64,000 bases of DNA, taken from positions 1 through 64,000 of the forward strand of contig JASANC010005762.1 in NCBI GenBank assembly GCA_030248135.1, written 5' to 3'. This DNA comes from Theristus sp. LFF4_11 (lineage: Eukaryota; Nematoda; Chromadorea; Monhysterida; Xyalidae). The translations under genes were made by a program, and so were the position numbers. This document shows, piece after piece, positions 1 through 12,512 of this stretch. The first letter of the stretch is position 1; the number at the start of each line of letters is the position of its first letter. The notes beneath the pieces were generated by a model, which worked only from the letters and a program-made list of their open reading frames with translations, was not told the DNA's origin and made no database searches.

Positions 1-78
1 AAAACAAGCAGGCTCCACCACGGTGGTGGTGCATGCGCAGGCAAAGTTCAGTTCAGAGAGGGAGGCCCAGGCAGATAA

Positions 79-558
79 GCATAGTTGTTCCAGAGCCGAG
101 GGGTTGGGGGGGGGCCGATATAGATAGCTGGAGCAAATTTTCCAGATGGATAGATAGCTGGAAAATTTTGGGGGGGGCCGCGGGGGGGCCATGTGACTTT
201 GGGGGGGGGCCGGTCAAAATTTTGAAATTTGATAGATAGATAGCTAAAATGCTAAAAAGCTATAAAAACAGCAAAATAATGCTAAAAATACACTAAAAAT
301 CAAGTATAAACGCGTATTTTACCTAAAATTAGCGAAATTTTTAAGAATTACGAGCAAAAATGGTCAATTTTGGTCAAAAATTGACTCATTTTATGTCTTC
401 GAAGACAAAAATTTTCAGATAGATAGCTGGCTGAGAAAATTTTTGGATAGATAATAGCTGAGCCGAAAAAACCTGTCTGATAGAGATAGATTTAAAAATT
501 TTGTTGGGGGGGGGGGCCGGCCCCCCCCAGGCCCCCCCCCCTAGAACAACTATGCAGA
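79..558. mobile_element. G-rich MITE-like element with inverted ends
   Basis: The left part carries GCATAGTTGTTC near position 79 and the right part carries the reverse complement GAACAACTATGC near 545. Each is followed inward by long G or C runs. The interior repeats TAGATAGCTGG-like units and several runs of 8-14 G, ending in a GGCCGGCC palindrome between G and C tracts. I see no coding potential. It is probably a non-autonomous DNA element. The exact ends and the target duplication were not resolved. Confidence 0.45.
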
Positions 559-591
559 TAAGACAAGAGTGAAAAATTAGTGCCACGGAAA

Positions 592-1329
592 TAGGGTTGT
601 TAAACAAAAATGAAAATTTTTTTTTTAAAAAAAAAAGTGATTAAAAAAAAAACAAAAATGCCGATTTTTTTTTAAAAAAAAAAAATTCGAAAAATTTTCC
701 TCTAATATGCTCTGAAAACCTCAATTTTGGCACAATTTTTCGAACGTTCAACAAAAATTTTCTTTGATTATACCTCGTAAAACCTTTAGCAGTCGATTTT
801 GGGCCGTTTTACCGACTGATTTTAGGCTTCGACAACATCTGCGATGAAGTTTTTGAGCGTCCCAAAGCTTAGCCTACCATTTCCGATGCAGATAAGGTGA
901 CGATTAGCCTCGCAGAGCGTCCGATTGTGCTCGCTGCACCGTTTGCAAGCGCTACGTTGTCTGGTTGCTGCTTCGTGTCGTGTCGTCGCGACACCATCAG
1001 AAGAATTGATCGAATTTCAAGGCGGTATGTTTGTCTTCACTTTAGCATTAGCTTAGCTGGGGACAATTAGTGACGTTTTGGAGGTCAAAACACAAGAAGA
1101 GGCATGGTGACGGTTTGGAAAAGGGGTAATTGAGGTCACCAAAACAAAATCTGCAAAGTTCCGCCATACGGGTGTCATTCGGGAGGCGCTTGCATATCAT
1201 ATGTGGTTCTTCGGACTCCCTGATTGATTTAGCACAACTTTGATTTTTGAAATTTTTTTTTTAAAAAAAAAATTTTTTTTTTTAAAAAAAAAACAAAAAT
1301 GACGATTTTTGTTTTTTTTAACAACCCTA
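592..1329 (+). mobile_element. hAT-like MITE, family A, copy 1
   Basis: The element starts TAGGGTTGTTAA and ends TTAACAACCCTA. It is flanked by a perfect 8-bp duplication CACGGAAA at 584-591 and 1330-1337, the length typical of hAT transposition. Subterminal regions are strings of A and T runs. The centre (about 840-1000) is more GC-rich and is shared with the copies at 1.66-4.2 kb and 4.28-5.02 kb. No transposase is visible, so it is non-autonomous. Confidence 0.8.
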
Positions 1330-2174
1330 CACGGAAACACAATAAAAATGGACACAAAAAACTTTTGGCTGTTTTCTATCTGCTGACCTGAAGTGCCACA
1401 GCAGGATCCTCGACATCTTCCACGGTCTCAGTGAGCACTTCACGCGTGAATTCGGTCAGTTGGCCTTGGATGTTGCGGATGTTGGACAGCCAACCAGCCA
1501 TATTTCATCAAAACATCAAAATCGTCAATATATGCCCTGCTACAACCACAACGTGCGTGATTTCGTACTCCTCCGGCTTCGTTGCGGTGTTACTTTGTGG
1601 TGCGGCGGCGGCAATACATCCAATGATAATTATCAATCAATATCTGTCTTCGGGATAGGATTGTTAAAAAAACAAAAATCGTCATTGATTTTTGTTTTTC
1701 TTTAAAATTTTTTTTTTGTTTTTTTAAATTAAAGTTGTGTTCAAAGTTAATCAAATCAATCAGGAAATCTGAAGAACCACATATGATATGCAAGCGCCTC
1801 CCAAATGACTCCCCCGCATGGCGGAACTTTGCAGATTTTGTTTTGGTGACCTCAATTACCCCTTTTCCAAACCGTCACCATTCCTATTCTTGTGTTTTGA
1901 CCTCCAAAACGTCACAAATTGTTCCCAGCTAAACTAATGCTTCAGTGAAGACAAACATACCGCCTTGAAATTCGATCAATTCTTCTGATGATGTCGCGAC
2001 GACACGAAGCAGCAACCAGACAACGTAGCGCTTGCAAACGGAGCAGCGAGCACAATCGGACGCTCTGCGAGGCGAATCGTCACCTTATCTGCATCGGAAA
2101 TGGTAAGCCAAGCTTTGGGACGCTCAAAAACTTCATCGCAGATGTTGTCGAAGCCTAAAATCAGTCGGTAAAAC

Positions 2175-3990
2175 TAGGGTTGGTAAAAAATCGGTTTTTT
2201 ATATTGCCAGGAAAAAAAAGGTTTCTTTTCCGTTTTAAAACCGTTTTAAAACCATAAAAAACCGAATGCTTTTCAGCTTCTAAACTTTCCAGAACTTGGC
2301 ATCTTGAACTCAAAATAGGAAATACATCAAAATTAGTAATTTTGAGCAGCGTAAAATGCTGTTTTCAGGCATACATGATACAACCAACCCAATTTGCTAT
2401 TTTTGCCACCCAATGCTACCCAATTTTTTGTTTCAAATCACATCAAATTTGCTTTTATTGGTTTCCAGGGCAGCACGTTTAATAAATTGAAAACAAAGAC
2501 TGGGCAGTGACCGTGTAGGTGTGGGGAGCGGGGAGGGACGGTTGCAAGGAGACCGGATAGCTAGCTGACCCCGATTAGGGGGCGAGATTTGCAGAACTGC
2601 AAAGTGAAACCGGTAGCGGATTGCGTTCAAAAAAAACATTTCATCAGTTACCTTTTGCAAATCGACAACATCGTCAGTCAGTCTGCACATGCACTTAGTT
2701 TAGCAGTCACCTTGTCTTCATCGTATTTCACTTGACCCTTGCCACAAAAGCTTCCGCAAAATGATGCTTCACCAGTTCACTGCACGATGTAACGATGTAA
2801 CGATGTAACGTTTATCTTACCAAGGTAGTGACACGATGCCGAAGCATCGAAATAGGTAATACCCGTTAGTACAAAATACAATGAAACAATCAATAACATC
2901 ACGCATTCACCACCACACGAACAAAACACGATGAACTGACTGAGCTGACTGAGCTGAAGTTCTGAGAATTTGAATTTTGAACTTTTTTCAAAACAAGTTA
3001 TCAATCACGAAAACTGTCACACACGACGAAACATTAACAAATAAAATAACTAGCGAGAATCAAACTCATGACTGCCCGGTCAAAACTGTTCAAAACAAAA
3101 CAGATAATCCACTTCATCGACGATACGAATACGAATTCAAATTGCCGCACAATCTCAGTGCACAAGACGAAACTCGACTGGCTTCTGAAGTTTCTGACGT
3201 ATTAACAAAAGAAATCCTGAAAGAACACAAAAGGATTAGCAACGGAACACCACAAACATTTTCCGACCACAAGCAGGGCAATGTTGGCAAGTTTAGAAAA
3301 AGTTGAAGTGAAAGGGGACATTGAACACAATGTAATTGTTTGTTTGTTTTTCTTTTTTTTTAAAGCAAGAATGTTTAATGGACCTAAGATCAATTTATCA
3401 ATTCGCAAAGTTTTTCTCAATGGGAAAGGAAGAGCAACGGAGAGCGGCATCCCCAGGTCCACGGAAATCAAGCCAGAACGGAGGGGAAACGTGTCGCAAT
3501 AAATTTATGGATGAGTTGAGATTCGTTGCCTATTTTTGAAAGAAGAGGTTGAGGGAGCTGAGACTGTGTCTTGATTCAGACTGTTCCAGAGTTGGATGGT
3601 TCGCACGGCCCAAGCACCAGCTCTAATTGACGTCTTTACAGGCGGTGTGTTCAGTTTATGTTGATGACCTCTAGTACCAAATTCCCCTTGGTGAACCTCA
3701 AAGAAGTCTGATAGATTTAAGACATAACACTTTGCATTGATAAATTTGTAAACCATTACCAGGTCTGACACAATTCTCTTGAATACAAGTGAACTTTTTT
3801 TGCACCGTTTTTTTCAAAAATAGAAATTTACATATTGTATCAATCAAACGAAGAATTGTGATTTTTGACCACGAAGTTTGAAAATTCTTAAGGTAAAAAA
3901 CCGGTTCTTTATTTTTTCAGAAAAAAAACTGGGAAAAAAACCGGTTTTAAAACGGAAAAGAAACCGGGTTTTTTTCCTGTGCCAACCCGA
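2175..3990. mobile_element. hAT-like element B nested inside element A
   Basis: The ends are TAGGGTTGG and CCAACCCGA (8 of 9 complementary). They are followed inward by AAAACCGGTTTT-type subterminal repeats on both sides. A perfect 8-bp duplication GGTAAAAC (2167-2174 and 3991-3998) interrupts the family A sequence, which reads on across the junction. The 1.8-kb interior holds no recognisable transposase. It carries an old reverse-transcriptase remnant (3505-3771, minus) and a 109-codon open frame at 2977-3306 (+) that I do not recognise. Confidence 0.75.
3505..3771 (-). pseudogene. C-terminal remnant of a non-LTR retrotransposon reverse transcriptase
   Basis: The 88-residue frame shows the usual end of LINE reverse transcriptases: an MVYKFIN segment, then a RGHxHKL motif, then LWNSLNQDTVSAPS and FKNR. 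In the family this lies after the RT catalytic core. Here only this tail remains, with no YADD core or endonuclease, so it is a dead 5'-truncated fragment. It lies inside hAT-like element B, so it was inserted there before, or carried by, that element. Confidence 0.65.
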
Positions 3991-4277
3991 GGTAAAACGG
4001 TCCAAAATCAACTGCTAGCTAAAGGTTTTACGAGGTATAATCAAAGAAAATTTTTGTTGAACTTTCGAAAAATTGTGCCAAAATTGAGGTTTTCAGAGCA
4101 TATTATAGGAAAATTTTTCGAATTTTTTTTTAATTGGCATTTTTTTTAATCACTTTTTTTTAAAATTTTTCTTTTTTGTTTAACAACCCTATTTCAGAGC
4201 ATATTAGAGGAAAATTTTTCGAATTTTTTTAAATTGGCATTTTTGTTTTAAAAAAAATTGTTTAACAACCCTACCCC

Positions 4278-5018
4278 TAGGGTTGTTAAACAAAAATGAA
4301 AATTTTTTTTTTTTAAAAAAAAAGTGATTAAAAAAAAACAAAAATGCCGATTTTTTTTTTTTAAAAAAAATTCGAAAAATTTTCCTCTAATATGCTCTGA
4401 AAACCTCAATTTTGGCACAATTTTTCGAAAGTTCAACAAAAATTTTCTTTGATTATACCTCGTAAAACCTTTAGCAGTCGATTTTGGGCCGTTTTACCGA
4501 CTGATTTTAGGCTTCGACAACATCTGCGATGAAGTTTTTGAGCGTCCCAAAGCTTGGCCTACCATTTCCGATGCAGATAAGGTGACGATTCGCCTCGCAG
4601 AGCGTCCGATTGTGCTCGCTGCTCCGTTTGCAAGCGCTACGTTGTCTGGTTGCTTGCTGCTTCGTGTCGTGTCGTCGCGACATCATCAAAAGAATTGATC
4701 GAATTTCAAGGCGGTATGTTTGTCTTCACTTTAGCATTAGTTTAGCTGGGGACAATTAGTGACGTTTTGGAGGTCAAAACACAAGAAGAGGCATGGTGAC
4801 GGTTTGGAAAAGGGGTAATTGAGGTCACCAAAACAAAATCTGCAAAGTTCCGTCATATGGGAGTCATTCGGGAGGCGCTTGCATATCATATGTGGTTCTT
4901 CGGACTCCCTGATTGATTTAGCACAACTTTGATTTTTGAAATTTTTTTTTTAAAAAAAAAATTTTTTTTTTTAAAAAAAAAACAAAAATGACGATTTTTG
5001 TTTTTTTTAACAACCCTA
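4278..5018 (+). mobile_element. hAT-like MITE, family A, copy 3
   Basis: Its ends are TAGGGTTGTTAA and TTAACAACCCTA, flanked by a perfect 8-bp duplication CCTACCCC at 4270-4277 and 5019-5026. It is almost identical over its length to the 592-1329 copy, which implies recent activity. On the minus strand, 4507-4689 keeps a 60-codon open frame that is nearly unchanged in copy 2. Confidence 0.8.
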
Positions 5019-5212
5019 CCTACCCCTTCTTACCCTAACCCTACGCCCGCCCCCCCCCAGAGCAATAAACATACGTCTTTTCTAAATCGTCGAAAAATAC
5101 AGAACTCAACCGACGTCGTCGCCTTCGCGCATCGTTGAATATTCTGTGATTGTTTAACTGCTGAGCTGAGGAAACTGATTGATTAAATAAATTAAATAAC
5201 AACAACCCACCG

Positions 5213-8200
5213 ATGAACAGTTCGTACGCAAGCGGACGCCGGCGAGCGGTCAGTCGACACACCGCTGAGGAGACCGTTCTTGGACGAGTGACGCGCGATG
5301 TGGGTTTTTGGTTTTGTGTTTGTGTCGCTTTTTAAAGTTCTGTATCAACACCAGAAAAACAGTAAATTGTGGTGAGAAAGTCGATTGGGCGAAAACGGCT
5401 GCCTGCGAGTCTGTTGTATGATTTTTATTGTTAAACACTAAAACAAGCTGCTTTTTTAAGTTTTGATTGATTGAGGGAGAAGAGAATCAGATTGTTGAGC
5501 GACACTTGTTGCAATGTGTTTTCGTGTGGTGAAACACCGAGAGATTGAAACGTTTTCAGTTTTCACAAGAAGTGAATGATTGATAATTTTTAGGCAGAAG
5601 AACGTCTCAGCAAGAAACGCCAGGCGTGGGAAGAAGCACGACGAATCAGGATTCGTGAAATCGAGAAACAACAAAAAGAGGTTTGTTTTCTTCTTGTATT
5701 TGAAATCATTTGAAACCAAATCTTACATCTTTTTGACGACGACAAAAATGACGTTTTTTCAGGCAGAAGAAGAGACGGACCGAAAATACTCGGAAGCAAA
5801 ACAGGTATAAAACGTCTTGTAGACACGGTTATTTGCTGTCAACAAATGCACTTTCTTCGTGTTCATAGCATAAAGTACAGTCATTTTTAAATATTCTAAT
5901 TCAACAAGTATTGCCAATAACCAAAAGAATTGGCAGATATAAGCGACTTTGACATTTACGTTTTTTTTGGCAAGCAAACGACTCATGAATTTTCTTTTTG
6001 CTCGAACAATCCACGGTATTCTAGACACGATTTTAACAAAAAATGACATTGTACTCTATGGCACAAACACGACGATTTGTTGTTCACACACACCAATTTT
6101 CTTGATATGCTGATTCTAAATGTTGAATTGAATTTTTCGTAATTTATCGTCTTTCAACATTGCTTAACTTAACCAAACCCTTTGCAGTACCACTCAACGT
6201 TGGCGCACAGTCACAGTGGCCTGATCAATCGAAGCAGCAGTTCGGCACGTGACTCGGAAAGTTTCGCCAAACAAGCCGATCTTCAGGTTTGTTAAATTTT
6301 TCAACTGTTCGTTAAAAAGTTAAAAATTGGTAACTCCTGTTCCTATCACAAAACGCAATCAAAATCGCCGTTTTTGGCGGGTAAAGTTTTACTTTGAGGA
6401 TAATTAACTCTGTGATAAGCTCAGTAATGTTGCATATGCACACAGTACACAGCACACGTGCAGAAATGCAGGCGCACAGACACGCACACACAATTTTATA
6501 GCAGCGCGCGTGTGTTTGTGATTGTGCAACATTGATGCGTTGTTGGCTGTGGTGACAGAGGGAAGTGAGGAAACTTGTCTCAAGTCTAGAACGATAAAAG
6601 GATTTTTTTGTCGTGGTGTTGTGGGTGCGACGGTGTCAAAAAATTTAATGTTTTTGCTGAATATGCTGACTGTTTTTTTCGCAAAATGTCGATTGACAAT
6701 GTCTGTCGATCGGCCTAATCCGAAACGCACACAATCACAAAATCAGCAATTCAGCATCACAAGCAAACTCGATGTGTGTACGCACAAGGTTTCTCTGAAA
6801 CGATTGTCTCTGTATCTAACCACCACACGTGTCGCTTTTGATTTCGTTTGTGTGTGCTTTTTATTTTCTATACATTTTTTTAAGATTCAACTGTTTTTGT
6901 GGTCTATTGCAGATTTTGTTGAATTTTTCCAGGAAAAATGCGCCGATCTGGAGGAACGATTTCGAAAGGCGATGCTTCTGTACTCGCAAATGGACAACGA
7001 GAAATCGGCGTTGCTCTATCAAGTGGATTTATTGAAAGATGACTTTGAAGAAGTGCAGGAGCTGTTGTCACAGAGCACCCGTGAAAACCGAGATTTGACC
7101 AGTGTTGGTGTTTTGAAGTTTTTATTCACCTTTGGTCATCATTGATAAACCTCGTGTCTCGTCCCTGAACTACTTTCAGGTCTTTTTGAATGCATCATCA
7201 ACCTGATTTTTGGGGGGAAACATGTGCTTCCCTTGACTCTTCCTTGACAATCCAGTTGGTTGACCCATTCTTTATGATCTGAACCGGTACTCATTTGCTG
7301 ATTGGCAGCCATGGCATCTTTTGAATTCAAATGTCACCAATCAGCTCGTTGTCTGAAAAAGTGTATTATGTTTCCGCTGTAATTTCGTGTCTTTTTTCAG
7401 GAAATGAAATTACTGAAACGAACCGTTGAGGGCTTAAACGGCGAGGTGAAAAGTTTACGATATCAACTGAGACAACGGGACACACTAATACAGGTTAGTG
7501 AGGGCCATGGGTTTTTTAATAGAGTGTTATTTGCGTCTCGGCTTGTCAGAATTTTGGTGTTTGTCAGTTTTGGCTTAGTTCAGTTTGGCGAAAATGTTAT
7601 TGAGCTGCAATTTTAAAAGACAGCTACAATGTCAATTTCTTGGCTAAAATTTCTAATGGGTAGTGAATGCAAGAGTGTAAAAACGGTAATTCTCTGTTTT
7701 TTATCACTCAATTTTTATTGTTTTTTCTTGTTGTGTGTGGATTGGCGCGTGGCGCCGGTTCCTTTTTTTGCGTTGCCCATCCAATAAACATTCAACCGGT
7801 CAATAACGTAAAAATGCAAAACGTGTCGCCATTTCATTTTTTTCTCGCTCAAGTCGTTACAATTCAACCAGCGTCAAAAATGCGCCACAGGACAAAAGGA
7901 ATTCAACGGATTTCTGGGTTGCGTTAAGTTCAGAGAAGAATTTCGAGAAGAAAAAACACGCGCGAATGTTGCACGAGCAGCGACACGCGAATGTACTGAA
8001 AGCGTTATGGGCTAGTAAGTGCATAGGCGGTGAGCTGCATTTCTCAGCTAAAACACAACACGCGCAAACAACAATGCCGAGTGCGCGTGCTTTGCAGCGG
8101 TGTGGCAAGACGACAACAAAAATTTTTGCGCGTTCTTTTTCTGTTTGCGTGTGTGTTTCTCGCGTTTCGTCTCTATGGCATTGCTGCTAAAGCCGCTGGT

Positions 8201-11200
8201 GCTGTGAAGCATTTCGGTGACTATATGACTTTTTCAGTATCCAGTTGAAACCTGAATGCTACTTGTTGTTGTTGTCTTTGTCGTTGTAAATCTGCTGTGA
8301 ATGCAAGTGAAAATGACGACTAGACATAGGGCGACTTCTATGAGGGACTATTTTGACTTTTTATTTCGCGGCTCGTAAATCATAATCTGTAAAAATTTGT
8401 TCTTTTGGTTGATATGATAATACCGAATTCAGGGGTATTTGACAAACGGGATTCTGAATCTAGATTCCGTTCATCCAGATTTATTTGGAACCGCACGTTC
8501 AGTGTGGTTGTTGCATCATCGGTGTTCGCATCATTGCCCGTTATTGCACAGTTGAAAAAATACGATACTTTTTTTGCTTCCAGTAATAATGACCAAAAAG
8601 TTTTTAACAAAACAGTTGGCACCGTCATTAGCTTCAGCAACGACGTGTTTATTTTGCAAGACACTTATAAACGGAACATACTAGGTGTGTCAGCGAAATG
8701 TAACGCAATTTATCAAATAGGGAACACGCTGCATTTTTTTCGAAGGGAAAGTTGCGCGTTGTGTTTTGTTATGTGAGCGTAGTGTGACTAAGCGCCCGCA
8801 AAAAGGTTGTTTTTTCTTCCAATCGTCATGACATGAGTTGCAAAAAGATGTGAACGGTCTGATTTTGGGCAAAACACGGGGCCAGGGGATAAAAATGGTT
8901 GAATTAGGCTGAACACTTTCTAACATTGCTTTTTTCTTCCCAAATCTAAACATTTACTTCTTCAAGCTCAACGCGCCCAAAGATGGCCTGGCCACCAAAC
9001 AGTCAGAAACGTTTCTAGTACGTCGACAACGCGCACTGCAGACCAAAAAGGCCAACACTGAACAAAAAACGAACTAAAAATAGAACAATGTTACAGAACA
9101 GAACAACACAATTACACAATACTTGATCACTGATCAGACTCCAATCAAGTCACCGAATACTCAGCGGATAAACAGCGTAAAAGAAGAGCAACCGAAAATG
9201 CACACTTGGGCTGCTTTGTGGCCACTCACTCACGTATGCGCGACTGTGCGGTCTGCCGATTTGTCGTCGAACTGACGAGTTGTCTTGGTTCACCAGTCGA
9301 AACCAAAAAATAGTGTCCTGATCAAAACTGGCACTGTCAGTCCGCAGTCCAGAAAGCAAAAACGGTAAAAATGTACACCTTCACCAAGCTATTTCCAGGA
9401 AGCGGGTCTTGTATTGGTCGAGCGCGAATTGGACAGCGACGAGCAGTCGTCCTTGACGCAACAGGCGTCTTCCTCCTCGGGTGTACATAGCGGCGGCGCA
9501 TCATCAAGCGACGTCAGACAGGTCGGTTTGCTTGCATAAAGGTTTGCATGGGTTGCAAATTGGAACAGGAGAGACAGTGAAACCAAACTGGATCTGCGAT
9601 CAGAATAATAAAAAACGGGATTTTTTTTAATCCGAACGAATCTTTTTCGTGCTTAAGAACGAGACCCCAATGACGGGGGTTTACTAGTTGCGCGCCCAAT
9701 GAAGCCACAGTTGCACTGTTAAATTCGAGGCTATCAGCTGATTGGTTGGTTGGTGGATCACGTGATGCATGCTTTCTGTGCAGGCCACTATGCAGGCCAG
9801 CATGCGTCACGTGATCAGACAACAGTCCGCTGATGGCCTCTAATTTAGAGTTCAATTGCACGTTTGAAAATTTCAAATAAGCAGATCATTTTTGTTGATG
9901 CTTGACCACACCATTGTTTGCAGTTGGACATTCGCTGCTGGTGTTTTTGAACTTACGAATTTGTAGTTGGTGCTGGCTGAGTAAAGACAACTATTCGGAT
10001 TGGGAAACAAAAAATGTTCGCATCAGGTAAACGGGTCGGTGCCAAGTCACCAAACGCTGCTGCTGAGTGCTCAAACGATGACGATGCTTGATAAGCAGAT
10101 GCCCGGATTCGACCACTTAACGTTGGACGAGAAGATTCGTAAACTAGTCACGACGGTTGGTTGTGTTTGGTTGTTTGAACGACATGTTTGGTTGGTCGTT
10201 TCGTGGAAGTTATACTTAAGGAAGTACTTGCGAACTGTTAGTTAACTTCTTGTTTTTGAACTGCCGACACGACTCACTGAATCAGTGAGCAGGACTTGAA
10301 CATTATTCCGTTCACATGGTATTTGCTTTTTTGGTTTATCGAAACCTAACCGTTATTGTAGCCGAAAAAAACGATTGTAAACTGTGACCTTTCAAAATTG
10401 TTTTGTTTCCAGCATAAAGTCATGAAAAATCAACTCGAAGAGACCGAATCTGCGTTGAATACGAGACGCTTGAACAAATACGATACAGACAGACAGGCGG
10501 TGCAGAACGGGCCGGATATCACCGATCTGCAAAGTGAGTTTTTTATTGCAAATAGTCACTTCAATAATCTGTCTTCGAACCGCGTTTTTTTCTAATTATT
10601 GTCCTGTTTTTTTCTGTTCTTCTTGTTTTGTTTTATTACGTTTTATTTTTTAAACGTTTTATTATTATTTTTCTGTTTTTATTCATTTCGTTTGCCACTT
10701 AACAAAATTATTTTTTACTATTTTTTTAAACAGTGCGCCGAAAACTCGGTAAGTGTAGTCGTTCGTTAGTGAAATTTATATTGGATACTGGAGCATGGAA
10801 CGGTATTGAAAGATTCAAAGGTTGATTAAAAGATGAAAATATAAAAATTGAGTTTTATAACGACAAACGCAATATGCAACCGCAATGATTCAGTTTTGTA
10901 CGAAATGGCTGAGTAAACATGGCATCTTTTTTCATGGTACAAGGAGCGCGCGAAATTTGAATAAAAGAATAAGAGACTTTCAGAAAGCCAATTGTGTCTC
11001 AAATTAATCTTGTTTTCATGGAATTAATTAGTTTGTTCGTGCTATTCTGTTGGTTCTTTAGCCATTGCACACTCGATTGGCATTTTTGGAAAAGACAACT
11101 CCTAGTATGCGACTAATCCCGCCTTGATGGAGAATACAACGAGTGCCAAATTTATTCGGCCATACCGTACCGCTAATCACGCTTCTTTGCCTTTGAGGCT

Positions 11201-12284
11201 TTAAAGTCAGTGCCATCGTCCTTGCTGCTCACTTATTTTTTTAGTAGTCCGCCACAAGCATGCGGTTTTTCAGTTCGTTTGTGCCCCATTTACAAAACAT
11301 AATCCGCCGAATCCAGGCCGTGTAACCCTGAATTCGCTTTTTTCTTTGTTCCGAACTTTTTCAGTTGTGAATAAAATTGCGTGCTTGCATGTGTGCAGTC
11401 AATTCCCAAAAATGGATTTCCTATTTGGTATCCGAGATACACTGATGAGAGCGACAGAGATTATTATGGGTCAACGAAGCGGTGTTCATGTAAAAAAATT
11501 TATTGTGACTCTTTTTCAGAAGACGCCGCGAAACAAGTGGCCGATATCAAATTCAAACTGCAAGAGGTGGAGCGCGAGAACACAAATCTCCAGGGATCGG
11601 TGGGTTTTTTCATTTGGAATTTTGGAATTTTCAGTTTTTCAATTTTTTTTTTACTTCAACCATGATCACCTTTTTTCCTTGCATGCAGATTGTTCGACTC
11701 GAGTCACAACTGAAACGATTCAAACAGCAGGCGGAACAAGGCGAAATCGAGATTGCAGATCTGAAGACGGCGCAGAGACAACTGAAGAAAGAGGTTTGGT
11801 GTTAAACAGAGGCAGAAGCTGATTAGTCAGTTTCTCATTTGTCAGCACGATGCAGCCAGTCAGCGGGCGGTGTTTAGTTGTGTTCGATCTCGATGTCATA
11901 CTTTTGCGCTCTTTGAGTTGGTGAGGTTAGTTTTCCAAACGTCCCGCCGAGCCCGCCCACACCCGTGGGCCGTGCGACGGTCTGGTGGAACGTGGTGAAC
12001 TTGCTACCATGCCCATCCGTCCTGTCCCATCTGTACCAACCGTATCATGCTGGCAAGTTTACCACGTTGCAACCACACCGTTGCACCTTCACAGGTCTGG
12101 TCCCAACTTTTGTCCTCAATAAGGACGAAAGTCAGCTGCCATGAAAACTACTGTGTCCTATCCGTTTCGTCTTGTCTTCCAGCTTCGCGAACGCGAAATC
12201 ACGCTGGACGAAGCGCAGGAGAACAACAAACACCTGCAAAATCGCCTCGAGAAGCTTCGCTCGTCACGTCGCAGCAACTTGTAG
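5213..12284 (+). CDS. Lrrfip: LRRFIP family (leucine-rich repeat flightless-interacting) coiled-coil protein
   Basis: Exons: 5213-5299, 5594-5680, 5763-5804, 6188-6286, 6933-7103, 7401-7493, 9399-9521, 10027-10155, 10413-10533, 10734-10748, 11520-11599, 11689-11793, 12183-12284, giving about 417 aa. The N-terminus [14 protein letters not shown] followed by [19 protein letters not shown] and REIEKQQKE matches the vertebrate LRRFIP1/2 start. A Ser-rich linker follows, then [20 protein letters not shown], a family hallmark, then heptad coiled coil to the C-terminus (ISRLE-like [12 protein letters not shown], and [15 protein letters not shown]). Family members bind Flightless-I and MyD88-type adaptors and act in the cytoplasm in Toll/TLR and actin or Wnt contexts. 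The start is placed on homology; a further 5' non-coding exon is possible. Exon 10 is a 15-nt microexon that can be skipped in frame. Confidence 0.88.
9711..9861. mobile_element. Pogo-like MITE (family C) in an LRRFIP intron
   Basis: An approximately 150-bp hairpin with CAGCTGATTGGTTGG, GATCACGTGATGCATGC, a central TGCAGGC core, CACGTGATC and a degenerate GAATTTAGAGTTC end. It resembles the better-preserved copy at 15212-15380. Its arms have diverged, so it is old. It lies between exons 7 and 8 of LRRFIP. Confidence 0.6.
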
Positions 12285-12506
12285 TGCAGGAGTTGTTCTG
12301 CTTGTTGTGCCTTTTTTCGTTTTTGTTTTGTTTTGTTCTGTTCGCTCGAAATTTGTCAGCTCTATATTATGCGCGTTGTAATATACGCACGCCAAGCCAA
12401 TTCGTTGTCCGTTCAAGTGCAAATATGTTTCGAAATCATCAAAGTCATCCATGAATGCAGCGAACACGTTTTCTCCTCAGATTTTCGGTGAGTTTTTTTT
12501 GGTTCG

Positions 12507-12512
12507 AATAAA
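12507..12512 (+). terminator. Poly(A) signal of the LRRFIP gene
   Basis: There is a canonical AATAAA 223 nt after the LRRFIP stop codon, followed by a T-rich stretch. The position is typical of a 3' UTR end. Confidence 0.55.

Larger units (their letters stand above)
1656..4191 (-). mobile_element. hAT-like MITE, family A, copy 2 (inverted, interrupted)
   Basis: This is the reverse orientation of the 592-1329 element. It starts TAGGATTGTTAA at 1656 and runs to about 2174, then resumes at 3991 after a 1.8-kb insertion and ends AACAACCCTA at 4191. A second partial copy of the same terminus follows directly (4192-4273), so the right end is duplicated. No clean 8-bp flanking duplication was found for this copy, which fits later rearrangement. 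Confidence 0.7.

Noticed and set aside
2977..3306. 109-codon frame as a host gene
   Set aside because: It lies wholly inside a hAT-like element, resembles nothing I know and has no splice or promoter context.
6522..7145. 207-codon open frame
   Set aside because: It is an intron read into LRRFIP exon 5 and past its donor. Only the part from 6933 to 7103 is coding.
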